This document shows, one piece after another, positions 37,301 to 49,280 of a stretch of 64,000 bases of DNA (the stretch's first letter is position 1; each line of letters starts with the position of its first letter). The translations under genes were made by a program, and so were the position numbers. The DNA is taken from contig OX392536.1 of assembly GCA_947623455.1 (NCBI GenBank), forward strand, positions 8,985,282 to 9,049,281, written 5' to 3'. The notes under the pieces are model-generated. The model worked only from the letters and a program-made list of their open reading frames with translations. It was not told the origin of the DNA and did no database searches. The DNA comes from Mimachlamys varia. Lineage: Eukaryota; Mollusca; Bivalvia; Pectinida; Pectinidae.

Positions 37301-40300
37301 AATGACAGATATGGAGTATTATAGCAATCCCGTACAGGTAATGACAGACGTGGAGTATCATAGCAATCCCGTACAGGTAATGACAGAGGTGGAGTATCAT
37401 AGCAATCCCGTACATGTAATGACAGACGTGGAGTATCATAGCAATCCCGTACAGGTAATGACAGACGTGGGGTGTCATAGCAATCCCGTACAGGTAATGA
37501 CGGACGTGGAGTATCATAGCAATCCCGTACAGGTAATGACAGACGTGGGGTGTCATAGCAATCCCGTACAGGTAATGACAGACGTGGAGTATCATAGCAA
37601 TCCCGTACAGGTAATGACAAACATGGGGTGTCATAGCAATCCCGTACAGGTAATGACAGACGTGGGGTATCATAGCAATCCCGTACAGGTAATGACAGAC
37701 GTGGAGTATCATAGCAATCCCGTACAAGTAACGACAGACGTGGAGTATCATAGCAATCCCGTACAGGTAATGACAGACGTGGAGTATCATAGCAATCCCG
37801 TACAGGTAACGACAGACGTGGAGTATCATAGCAATCCCGTACAGGTAATGACAAACGTGGGGTATCATAGCAATCCCGTACAGGTAATGACAGACGTGGG
37901 GTATAATAGCAGTCCCGTACAGGTAATGACAGACGTGGAGTATCATAGCAATCCCGTACAGGTAATGACAGACGTGGAGTATCATAGCAATCCCGTACAT
38001 GTAATGACAAACATGGAGTATCATAGCAATCCCGTACAGGTAATGACAGACATGGAGTATCATAGCAATCCCGTACAGGTAATGACAGACGTGGAGTATC
38101 ATAGCAATCCCGTACAGGTAACGACAGACGTGGAGTATCATAGCAATCCCGTACAGGTAATGACAGACGTGGTGTATCATAGCAATCCCGTACAGGTAAT
38201 GACAGACGTGGAGTATTACAGCAATCCCGTACAGGTAATGACAGACGTGGAGTATCATAGCAATCCCGTACAGGTAATGACAGACACGGGTTATCATAGC
38301 AATCCCGTACAGGTAATGACAGACGTGGAGTATCATAGCAATCTCGTACAGGTAATGACAGACGTGGAGTATCATAGCAATCCCGTACAGGTAATGACAG
38401 AGGTGGAGTATCATAGCAATCCCGTACAGGTAATGACAGACGTGGAGTATCATAGCAATCCCGTACAGGTAATGACAAACATGGGGTGTCATAGCAATCC
38501 CGTACAGGTAATGACAGACGTGGTGTATCATAGCAATCCCGTACAGGTAATGACAGACGTGGAGTATCATAGCAATCCCGTACAGGTAATGACAGATATG
38601 GAGTATTATAGCAATCCCGTACAGGTAATGACAGACGTGGAGTATCATAGCAATCCCGTACAGGTAATGACAGAGGTGGAGTATCATAGCAATCCCGTAC
38701 ATGTAATGACAGACGTGGAGTATCATAGCAATCCCGTACAGGTAATGACAGACGTGGGGTGTCATAGCAATCCCGTACAGGTAATGACGGACGTGGAGTA
38801 TCATAGCAATCCCGTACAGGTAATGACAGACGTGGGGTGTCATAGCAATCCCGTACAGGTAATGACAGACGTGGAGTATCATAGCAATCCCGTACAGGTA
38901 ATGACAAACATGGGGTGTCATAGCAATCCCGTACAGGTAATGACAGACGTGGGGTATCATAGCAATCCCGTAATGTAATGACAGACGTGGAGTATCATAG
39001 CAATCCCGTACAGGTAACGACAGACGTGGAGTATCATAGCAATCCCGTACAGGTAATGACAGACGTGGAGTATCATAGCAATCCCGTACAGGTAACGACA
39101 GACGTGGAGTATCATAGCAATCCCGTACAGGTAATGACAGACGTGGGGTATCATAGCAATCCCGTACAGGTAATGACAGACGTGGGGTATAATAGCAGTC
39201 CCGTACAGGTAATGACAGACGTGGAGTATCATAGCAATCCCGTACAGGTAATGACAGACGTGGAGTATCATAGCAATCCCGTACAGGTAATGACAAACAT
39301 GGAGTATCATAGCAATCCCGTACAGGTAATGACAGACATGGAGTATCATAGCAATCCCGTACAGGTAATGACAGACGTGGAGTATCATAGCAATCCCGTA
39401 CAGGTAACGACAGACGTGGAGTATCATAGCAATCCCGTACAGGTAATGACAGACGTGGTGTATCATAGCAATCCCGTACAGGTAATGACAGACGTGGAGT
39501 ATTACAGCAATCCCGTACAGGTAATGACAGACGTGGAGTATCATAGCAATCCCGTACAGGTAATGACAGACACGGGTTATCATAGCAATCCCGTACAGGT
39601 AATGACAGACGTGGAGTATCATAGCAATCTCGTACAGGTAATGACAGACGTGGAGTATCATAGCAATCCCGTACAGGTAATGACAGAGGTGGAGTATCAT
39701 AGCAATCCCGTACAGGTAATGACAAACATGTGGTGTCATAGCAATCCCGTACAGGTAATGACAGACGTGGAGTATCATAGCAATCCCGTACAGGTAATGA
39801 CAGACGTGGAGTATCATAGCAATCCCGTACAGGTAATGACAGACGTGGGGTATCATAGCAATCCCGTACAGGTAATGACAGACGTGGAGTATCATAGCAA
39901 TCCCGTACATGTAATGACAGACGTGGAGTATCATAGCAATCCCGTACAGGTAATGACAGACGTGGGGTGTCATAGCAATCCCGTACAGGTAATGACGGAC
40001 GTGGAGTATCAGAGCAATCCCGTACAGGTAATGACAGACGTGGAGTATCATAGCAATCCCGTACAGGTAATGACAGACGTGGAGTATCATAGCAATCCCG
40101 TACAGGTAATGACAGACGTGGAGTATTACAGCAATCCCGTACAGGAAATGACAGACGTGGAGTATCATAGCAATCCCGTACAGGTAATGACAGACGTGGG
40201 TTATCATAGCAATCCCGTACAGGTAATGACAGACGTGGAGTATCATAGCAATCTCGTACAGGTAATGACAGACGTGGAGTATCATAGCAATCCCGTACAG

Positions 40301-42377
40301 GTAATGACAGACGTGGAGTATCATAGCAATCCCGTACAGGTAATGACAGACGTGGAGTATCATAGCAATCCCGTACAGGTAATGACAAACATGGGGTGTC
40401 ATAGCAATCCCGTACAGGTAATGACAGACGTGGTGTATCATAGCAATCCCGTACAGGTAATGACAGACGTGGAGTATCATAGCAATCCCGTACATGTAAT
40501 GACAGATATGGAGTATCATAGCAATCCCGTACAGGTAATGACAGACGTGGAGTATCATAGCAATCCCGTACAGGTAATGGCAGAGGTGGAGTATCATAGC
40601 AATCCCGTACATGTAATGACAGACGTGGAGTATCATAGCAATCCCGTACAGGTAATGACAGACGTGGGGTGTCATAGCAATCCCGTACAGGTAATGACAG
40701 ACGTGGAGTATCATAGCAATCCCGTACAGGTAATGACGGACGTGGAGTATCAGAGCAATCCCGTACAGGTAATGACAGACGTGGAATATCATAGCAATCC
40801 CGTACAAGTAATGACAGACGTGGAGTATCATAGCAATCCCGTACAAGTAATGACAGATGTGGAGTATCATAGCAATCCCGTACAGGTAATGACAAAATGG
40901 AGTATCATAGCAATCCCGTACAGGTAATGACAGACGTGGGGTATCATAGCAGTCCCGTACAGGTAATGACAGACGTGGAGTATCACAGCAATCCCGTACA
41001 GGTAATGACAGACGTGGAGTATCACAGCAATCCCGTACAGGTAATGACAGACGTGGAGTATCACAGCAATCCCGTACAGGTAATGACAGACGTGGAGTAT
41101 CACAGCAATCCCGTACAGGTAATGACAGACGTGGAGTATCACAGCAATCCCGTACAGGTAATGACAGACGTGGGGTATCATAGCAATCCCGTACAGGTAA
41201 TGACAGACGTGGAGTATCATAGCAATCCCGTACAGGTAACGACAAACGTGGAGTATCATAGCAATCCCGTACAGGTAATGACAGACGTGGTGTATCATAG
41301 CAATCCCGTACAGGTAATGACAGACGTGGAGTATTACAGCAATCCCGTACAGGTAATGACAGACGTGGAGTATCATAGCAATCCCGTACAGGTAATGACA
41401 GACGCGGGTTATCATAGCAATCCCGTACAGGTAATGACAGACGTGGAGTATCATAGCAATCTCGTACAGGTAATGACAGACGTTGAGTATCATAGCAATC
41501 CCGTACAGGTAATGACAGACGTGGAGTATCATAGCAATCCCGTACAGGTAATGACAGACGTGGAGTATCATAGCAATCCCGTACAGGTAATGACAAACAT
41601 GGGGTGTCATAGCAATCCCGTACAGGTAATGACAGACGTGGAGTATCATAGCAATCCCGTACAGGTAATGACAGACGTGGAGTATCATAGCAATCCCGTA
41701 CAGGTAATGACAGACGTGGGGTATCATAGCAATCCCGTACAGGTAATGACAGACGTGGAGTATCATAGCAATCCCGTACATGTAATGACAGACGTGGAGT
41801 ATCATAGCAATCCCGTACAGGTAATGACAGACGTGGGGTGTCATAGCAATCCCGTACAGGTAATGACGGACGTGGAGTATCAGAGCAATCCCGTACAGGT
41901 AATGACAGACGTGGAATATCATAGCAATCCCGTACAAGTAATGACAGACGTGGAGTATCATAGCAATCCCGTACAAGTAATGACAGATGTGGAGTATCAT
42001 AGCAATCCCGTACAGGTAATGACAAAATGGAGTATCATAGCAATCCCGTACAGGTAATGACAGACGTGGGGTATCATAGCAGTCCCGTACAGGTAATGAC
42101 AGACGTGGAGTATCACAGCAATCCCGTACAGGTAATGACAGACGTGGAGTATCACAGCAATCCCGTACAGGTAATGACAGACGTGGAGTATCACAGCAAT
42201 CCCGTACAGGTAATGACAGACGTGGAGTATCACAGCAATCCCGTACAGGTAATGACAGACGTGGAGTATCACAGCAATCCCGTACAGGTAATGACAGACG
42301 TGGGGTATCATAGCAATCCCGTACAGGTAATGACAGATGTGGAGTATCATAGCAATCCCGTACAGGTAACGACAAAC
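31378..42377. repeat. 39-bp satellite, about 282 units over 11 kb
   Basis: The unit is GTAATGACAGACGTGGAGTA followed by TCATAGCAATCCCGTACAG. With a 39-bp period, one plus frame (VMTDVEYHSNPVQ) and two minus frames (CHYLYGIAMILHV and SLPVRDCYDTPRL) have no stop codon. The array therefore shows open frames of up to 2,140 codons. Single 38-bp units shift the frame near 32500, 35386, 38973, 40893 and 42023. Between-unit differences are mainly amino-acid-changing (GAG/GGG/GTG, TAT/TGT), which argues against coding. Blocks of 780 bp (20 units) and 1,130 bp recur within it. Confidence 0.97.
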
Positions 42378-42436
42378 GAATATCTAGGAGACAATTAAAC
42401 ACATAATGCAGGACACAGGGCAACACATTCTTAAGA

Positions 42437-42576
42437 TTAACCTTTTATTTTGTTCAGTTTATTAGATCATAAATCCAATGGAGCATGAGGTAAATTGCGT
42501 ATACGCGAAGAATATACCGACTGCTCCTTTGGATTTATGATCTCATAAACCTTAACTAAACAAAATGAAATGTTAA
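42437..42576. mobile_element. Palindromic MITE-like element with TTAA ends
   Basis: TTAACCTTTTATTTTGTTCA at 42437 and its inverse near 42555-42576 (CAAAATGAAATGTTAA) bound two arms of about 48 bp that contain GATCATAAATCCAATGGAGC and its near-inverse. The central loop is about 36 bp. It begins 60 bp after the 39-bp satellite ends. The core differs from the 400-bp TTAA-MITE family. Confidence 0.7.
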
Positions 42577-44212
42577 TTATTATATTTACAGAATTTTTCT
42601 ATGAATGGCTCATAACTCTTGTATTCATAAAAGTCTCTTTTTTGTTGGCATAGATGTTATTTGCCACACACATATTTCGACCCTGGATAATTTGATATTT
42701 GGCACGTGCTCGAGTATAATTGATGGATGATAGTTTGCGGAACAATGGTTATCGAGTGAAAGTCAGTATCGACATCCTAAATGGAGATACACAGCTACCT
42801 GAAAACCTTTCCACTTCTAAAGAAGAATTGCACCTAATATATTTGTTTAATTCTTCAGTCTTCATTATATCAAGTTTTATATCGTGATAAGCTCTGGTCT
42901 TCACGGTCCCATCGTATACAATAATGTACTAAGAAATTGCATTAACGGAAAACACCGCTTGATTCTTATCTTTCTATTTTAGTTTTTATTGATCACTAGC
43001 GCTTCATAGCAATCCCGTCCAGGTAAAATCATGTTAAATTTGCCTTTGTCCTGCTGGCATTATTACATGTAACCCATAACTGCCAACTGAAAACAGTTCA
43101 ATGCTTGTATTTACAAGTTGCGATTAAAAAATTACTATAGCCTAATTAACGGAATTCAAGTTTCCCCGCCATTCTCGGCTGCGAGCCTGTTTACAGCTTT
43201 AACATGTTGTTCCGCGTAAAAAATATAGTGCGTAAGATAAAAAAAAGGCAGACAAGATTAATCAATGTAATACAAATGTTTGATGTAAATGAACACTTTG
43301 AAAATACAAATTATAAACTGTCCGTTTAGTTTTTCAATGGTGTATTTAATATCCGTTTAGTTTTTCAATGTATTTGATATTTGTTCCGTAACTGATGTTG
43401 GGCAACATTATTAATGGGCCGGTTGGCAGTTTATGAGATGGTAATGCTCAACTACTGTTGGTAAGGTTATATAGTGACAATTTTATAGAGTGGTAAATAT
43501 CATAATATAATTGATACCATAAAATCATTTCTTATAATGTTTGTGACGTCACACGTCGTCACAATGTGTGAAATCAAGTCAATGTATGACGATCCTCTTT
43601 CTTGACACTGACCTTCCGTCCACTTTGGTATGGTCAACAAGATTTTGTTTGAGTAACGTATTGCGGAGCTATTGCGATAAACTTTTGACAGAATTGTCCA
43701 CATTACCCATGGTTCATGATGTCCATGTATTTCCTTGAAACGAAAGAAGTCATTATCTTGCTGCATTGCTCATTTTCAGAAAGAGGTATAACCTTTTTTT
43801 AAGATTGGTTTTCATTGAGATTTCAACGTGAAAGTTGCAGTGTCCAAATACGTATCTAATGCACTGTTTAGTTCATATTTTGATAAAAGTTGGTGCGCGT
43901 CCGGAACGAATCCCATTTGCCTTTCACCATTGTTCTCGCAAATCTGGTACAGCCTCCGAATTAGATTTGTTTTTTGTATTGTAGATGACGGTAAGTTAAT
44001 ATGGGAACAGAGAAGATTCAGTTTCTGCTATTCTACTACAGTCTCTATTCGTTTTGAGACCTAGCAACAACTTTGCTATGTCCGATCGGGTATATGCTGG
44101 GAGACACTGGGTTCTCTTAGCTATTTGGTGTTGAAATACACGGATTTGCTATTTGTCCTTTTTGGTCGGTTAACACCGAAACGCTGATGCATACAATTCA
44201 CTTTGAAGCACC
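42577..44212. other. Unique sequence, no supported gene
   Basis: It contains a stray satellite fragment (43004-43026) and a 19-bp direct repeat, TCCGTTTAGTTTTTCAATG, at 43321 and 43352. Frames of up to 88 codons show no domains. Confidence 0.45.
43004..43026 (+). repeat. Isolated fragment of the 39-bp satellite unit
   Basis: TCATAGCAATCCCGTCCAGG plus TAA matches the satellite unit except for one base (A to C in GTACAGG). It lies 630 bp beyond the end of the array. Confidence 0.75.
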
Positions 44213-44506
44213 GCAATATTCAAGATGAATTCTTATGTGGGTATCGGTACAGCAGCAGTTGAAACTCGGTATTTGTAAACATACATCCATTTTGAACTGT
44301 CGTCTTACTTAGGCTTGTTGTTTTAGTGGTCAACACCTAAAATATTTTGAATTCTTTGGATTTTTTTTTCAAGAGTTATTTGATAGTTACCGCTCAGGTT
44401 TACTTCGTTTTAGCCTTATTTTGGCATGGTTATCAAATGCAATTTTTTCAGATTTTTTTAGAATCACGAAAAATTCCCTGAAGTTTTATGTACATTGGGC
44501 ATTTAA
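44213..44506 (+). mobile_element. TTAA-MITE family, copy 4 (5'-truncated)
   Basis: It starts at CAATATTCAAGATGAATTCT and ends ACATTGGGCATTTAA. It is more diverged than the other copies: GTGGTCAACACCTAAAATAT replaces the GTGGGCCCCACC landmark. Confidence 0.75.
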
Positions 44507-44519
44507 TATTGAAGTTAAC

Positions 44520-44870
44520 TTAAAGGCCCAATATGCGTAACTTCAGGAAATTTTTTGTGATTCTGATTATTTTTTTTAAATCCAGTTGATAACCATGCAA
44601 AAATAAGCCTAAAACGAAGTAAACCTGAGGGCAACAAACAAGAAACTCTTGACAAAAAAATCCAAAGAATTGAAAATAAATCAAGTGGGGCCCACTTCAA
44701 CAACAAACCGAAGGTAGAAGACGGTTCGAAATGGACGCGTGTTTACAAATAGCGTGTTTCAACTGCTGCTGTACCAGTAACCGCGTAATAATTCATCTTG
44801 ATTATTGCTGATATCAGTTAATCTTAACAAAATCTTTAAATATAATACGTTATTAGGCTTGATTATCGCT
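44520..44870 (-). mobile_element. TTAA-MITE family, copy 5 (inverted, end missing)
   Basis: It starts TTAAAGGCCCAATATGCGTA and contains GTGGGGCCCACTTCAACAAC. It stops at TTAGGCTTGATTATCGCT without the distal terminus. The same end of copy 4 faces it across 13 bp, so the pair forms a long imperfect inverted repeat. Confidence 0.78.
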
Positions 44871-46112
44871 ATAGCGACGGACTTAAAGTATTCAACCAAC
44901 AGAACACATGACATCAGAGATGCTGCAGGTATTTTGTGAATCCGGATCCTACCCAGTGTGTCAAAGTCCGGCTAGACTGTTAGATGTTCCCCGTCAATAA
45001 CCTACTCTCAGTGTAATTGGATTTAAGGCGACGACCTTTAATTGTACCAATATCTTGCTTGTCTCGTATACTTATATTTTCGTGGATTTTTTTCAGTGAC
45101 AGGTTGTAAATTAACTTAGAACCAGGAAATTAGTTAGAACCAGGTGAAAAAGGAAAATGACAAAAACTGAAATTTAACACCCCCCCCCCCCCTAATTAAA
45201 TAAATAAATGGAAAACCAAGGAAACCACAATTTCCGGAAAATAGAATCGTCATCCGTTTCATTTAATGCATTATGTGACAGGTCCAGCGGATTCTGTTGT
45301 TTAATTGTGGAAGGGCGGAAACTCATCCAGATGAAGAAAACATGCGGTTTCAACCAGATGCCATAACCAACCATAAGTTGACTGTATAGTCTCTTAGACA
45401 GAATACCTTGTCAGTTACCCTGAAGTTGAATACATGTTGGTTTCCTTGCAGAATATAATTTAACTCGTCTCAAATCTCTGTCAAGAGACGCTTTTTACAA
45501 ATTGAATATCTTCTCCCGATAATTCTTAAATCTTACAATGTTCGTAAACATTTTTTACTTTACATCTTGCATATTGTTTAAGAAAAAGAATAAAATTTCC
45601 TGCTGCTATCTTCGTTTTTTAACATGAGGTAAGTTCTTATTTTAAACATTTTAACTGTTTCTTATTCCATACACACGAAGAAAAATATAGTCATAGAATC
45701 AGATATTGAGAAGTGAGAGTTCTGGTCCTATATTGAACTTCCAAGACTCTGATCATGAGCTTGTACGAAGGTGCGGTAATGAACAGACGTTACTGATACA
45801 GGTCGCCCGGCAGACATATGCTGGCGGGATTCTTGTGCGCTTTCTGGTAATTAAGACATTGAAGAATCGTTCGTTTGATTTTATGTCTTCCCAGACCATT
45901 TTGTGTTGATGTTGTGCTGTTTGTCGCTAACTTACACATTTCACAAGGCCGCGATAATGATTAAAGTATGATATCCGTCCGTCACGACACAACACCGATC
46001 GTCCGTGATTGGGCAAGTGTTTGCTGTCTCTCATAGCTTTCCCCAAAAGGCGTAATGTTTGATGAATATATTACTGTAAATATTATAAATATAAATTTAA
46101 TTACAGCAATGA
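44871..46112. other. Unique sequence with a poly-C run, no supported gene
   Basis: There is a homopolymer C run at 45180-45192. Frames of 60-67 codons (45192-45374 and 45706-45909) lack domain or splice support. Confidence 0.45.
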
Positions 46113-46506
46113 TTAAAGGCCCAATATACGTATCTTCATGAATTTTTTCGTGATTCTGAAAAAAAATCTGAAAAAAAATCCAGTTAATAACCATGCAAAA
46201 ATACGCCTAAAACGAAGTAAACTTGAGCTGTAACTAACAAGAAACTCTTAACAGAAAAATCCAAAGAATTGAAAATAATCCAGGTGGGGCCCACTTCAAG
46301 AGAAAGCCCAAGTTAGAAGACAGTTCAAAATGGACGCGTGTTTACAAATACCGAGTTTCAACTGCTTCTGTATCGGTAACCGCGTTAGAATTCATTTTGA
46401 ATATTGCTGATATCAGTTAATCTTAACTAAATCTATATTGATAACAAGTTATAAGGCTTCATTTTCGCTTCAGGTTTTGCCGAAAGTTACGTGTATTGGG
46501 CCTTTA
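46113..46506 (-). mobile_element. TTAA-MITE family, copy 6 (near full length)
   Basis: It starts TTAAAGGCCCAATATACGTA and ends GTATTGGGCCTTTA, followed by TTAA at 46507-46510. GTGGGGCCCACTTCAAGAGA and AAATGGACGCGTGTTTACAA are family landmarks. Confidence 0.82.
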
Positions 46507-46510
46507 TTAA

Positions 46511-47255
46511 GCACTCTTGTTGTCCCCGATAGAGGGCGGTAGTTGATGGTGTGTCATGCAGTAAAAATACTGTCTGCTCGTCCGTTATTAGTTGAAGAAT
46601 TGGTGTCTGTCTTGCCGTCCCAAAGCAAGACATTTTGTATAAAACATGGAACAATAGAAAAAGATTAAAATTTATAAACTGTTTCTATAGATTGCATGCT
46701 ATCTAGTCGTTTATTTTGTAGAAACACAAAACGCACACACATGAGTTACGGTACCCAGACTCTTCTAAGAAACCCATTATATACTTATTTTAGATGATTA
46801 TTATTCATTGAAAATATATATCGTGTTCGCGTAGATACATTGGGAAACTACAAACGTTTCGAAGATGAAGGGGTTTATGTAAAGTTATTATCTGTTATCG
46901 TTAAATGTTGTATCAGCTGATACTGTACTTTATCAAATGCACTGTATAAAGACTGGCAAACAGAACTGTGGAGACATTAATAAAAACAAACACGGACGGA
47001 GAAACAAAGATATTAGTCATCCTGCACAAACCCCTTATAACAAAAATAGATTTTAATTTCGACCGTTGCGTCCGAGGGGGTTCGAGAGTAGAAAAATGTA
47101 TGTAGCGTTATTTGATTGTTTTTCCTAGCTGCTACCGTAAATCTACGTTTACAAATAAATATGGCTTATGTGCGTGTTCTAGACATTTATGTCCTCCAAA
47201 TGGATCCAAAGAAAAATAATAAAACCTGCTGTCTACTGCAGCAATATCCAAAATG
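46511..47255. other. Unique sequence, no gene seen
   Basis: No exon, RNA gene or repeat that I can name lies between MITE copy 6 and the degenerate repeat at 47256. Confidence 0.45.
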
Positions 47256-47664
47256 GCTGTTTTATTATTGCAAATGCCACCAGCATCCTGCGTCTCTGTG
47301 GCTGTTGGTGGCGGTGGTTTTCGGACGGAATGTTTTTTTCACTATTGCAAGATGCCACCTGTATTATGCGTCTCTGTGGCTGTTTTTTTTACTATTGCCA
47401 GTAGCAATGTGTCTCTGTGGCTCTTGGTTGCAGTGGTGGAACGATGTTTTTTTTTTATTATTTATTGCAAATACCCCCAGCATCATGCGTCAGAATTGCT
47501 GTTGAAGGCGAGTGTTAGACGGGGGTATTTATTGCAAATGACCGCAGTATCATGCGTCTCTGAGGCTGTTGGTGATTGTTGCGGGACGTGTTTTTTATTA
47601 TTGCGATTGCCCCAGTACCATGCACCTGTGTGGCTTTTTGTGAAGGTGCTGGTGGTACGGGGCT
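47256..47664. repeat. Degenerate 60-85 bp tandem repeat
   Basis: Five to six units are marked by TTATTGCAAATGCCACCAGC, then ATCATGCGTCTCTGTGGCTG, then a G/T-rich segment and a poly-T tract. A further unit fragment (TTCCAGCATCATGCGTCTCT at about 48817) lies beyond the family C element, which split the array. Overlapping frames of 65-141 codons here follow the repeat and are not called. Confidence 0.7.
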
Positions 47665-48806
47665 TTCAGGTCACCTGAGACGAAGCCTCAAGTCGCCTTT
47701 TGTCCGTCATCATGCGTCGTTCGTCCGTAAACAATTTACATTTTCGACTTCTTCTCAAAAACTCCTGCACTAATTGTGAATTTCAGACCCCCAGACTTCA
47801 GGTTCCCCACTTGGGAAGGGGTGAAGTTAACTATAATTTATAAAGGAGAATGACACTTTTACATATATTTTGTTCATTTTCAGTTGGAGATAACTGAAAC
47901 TTGGTTGGATTAATAACCAGGACATGACAGTTTTATATTGGGTAAATTTTGACTCTTACATTCTTGCCTACCCCCGGGGCTGTGGGAGGGGCTCTAAATT
48001 GTCAAATTGGCTATAATTTCAACAATCTTCTTTTCCAGACCCAGCTATGCTCTTGTACTGATGAACATTTTGTTAAGACATTATGAAGTAAAATATGTTG
48101 GAATTAATGAAAGAGTTAGCTGACCAAAAAGTCAAGGTCATCGGGTCAAAGGTCAAGATAAAATTTAACATCTTTTCATTGATGAACATTTTGTTATGAC
48201 ATCGTGAAGCAAAGTTGGCTTGAATTAAACAATAAGTTAGCTAACAAATAACCTAGGTCACGGGTCAATGGTCAAGGTCAATTTTTTTACATCTTTTCAC
48301 TGATAAATATTTTGTTATGACATTTTGAGCAAAGTTGTTTGGATTAAACAAAGATTTAACTGACCAAAAGTAAAGGTCACCAACTCAAGTTTCAAGATCA
48401 AATTTTATAGCTCTTTACTGATGAACATTTTGTTGTGACATTGTGAAGAAAGTTGACCAGAATTAAAACAAGGAATCAACTGACCAAACCTCAAGGTCAC
48501 AAAGTCAAAGAGGTCAATGTCACTGATTCAAAGGTTAAGGAAACCGTTTGTAACTTTCTTTTTTGAGAAGTCAGTGTGAACAAAAATCTAAATCCCAAGA
48601 GTTTGATGGTTGGGTTCAAATCTCAAGGATCGATGATTTTGGGAGATACATAGACGTATAAGCAGGGCCCTTTTTTAACCTGTCAGTTTTCTAGCTCAAC
48701 TTAGTTTAAGTTAATAATAATTTCTGTATAAGGACACAACAACAAACGTTATTTGTACTATTATACATCAAAATTCAAGTGACCGTTAAGGCCCATGGGC
48801 CTTTTG
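47665..48806 (-). mobile_element. Dispersed element family C, copy 2
   Basis: The right end on the plus strand is GACCGTTAAGGCCCATGGGC, the inverse of the left end of copy 1 at 15505. The left end carries TTTCAGGTCACCTGAGACGA and GTCCGTAAACAATTTACATT. The interior has about five cassettes of TGATGAACATTTTGTTATGA followed by AGGTCA half-sites. No transposase frame was found. Confidence 0.7.
48143..48155. promoter_or_regulatory. DR1 nuclear-receptor-type motif inside family C copy 2
   Basis: GGGTCAAAGGTCA consists of two RGGTCA half-sites with one spacer base, as in copy 1 (16015-16026). Conservation of the DR1 between copies is observed; binding is not shown. Confidence 0.35.
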
Positions 48807-48880
48807 TTTGTTCACTTGCTTCCAGCATCATGCGTCTCTCGATGCATATTTCATGCTGTAGTCATTCCTATGTTTCCCCT

Positions 48881-49280
48881 TTAAAGGCTCAATATACGTA
48901 ACTTCAGGAATTTTTTCGTGATTCTGAAAAGTTCTGAAAAAAAAATCCAGTTGATAACCATGCGAAACTAAGTAAAAAACGAAGTAAACCTGAGCGGTAT
49001 CTAACAAGAAACTCTTGACAGAAAAATTCAAAGAATTGAAAATAACTCAGTTGGGGCCCACTTCAACAACAAACCGAAGGTAGAAGACGGTTCAAACTGG
49101 ACGCGTGTTTACAAATACCGAGTTTCAACTAGTACTGCTGTTGTACCGGTAACCGCGTAAGAAGTAATCTTGAATATTGCTGATATCAGTTAATCTTAAC
49201 TACATCTATACATATAAAAACTTATTGGGCTTGATTTTCGCTTCAAGATTTGCCGAAAATCACGTATATTGGGCCTTTAA
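48881..49280 (-). mobile_element. TTAA-MITE family, copy 7 (full length)
   Basis: TTAAAGGCTCAATATACGTA at the left and TATATTGGGCCTTTAA at the right give a 400-bp element with TTAA at both borders. It retains TTGGGGCCCACTTCAACAAC. It is the cleanest example of the family structure in the window. Confidence 0.85.

Noticed and set aside
28838..42377. CRISPR array
   Set aside because: Regular spacing was considered, but the units are contiguous with no unique spacers, and the context is eukaryotic.
31376..42426. Open frames of up to 2,140 codons on both strands in the 39-bp array
   Set aside because: They follow from a stop-free 39-bp period. The minus frame even switches reading register at 38-bp units, and unit variants are mostly residue-changing.
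47116..47773. Four overlapping frames of 65-141 codons
   Set aside because: They overlap in different registers over a degenerate tandem repeat and enter the family C element.
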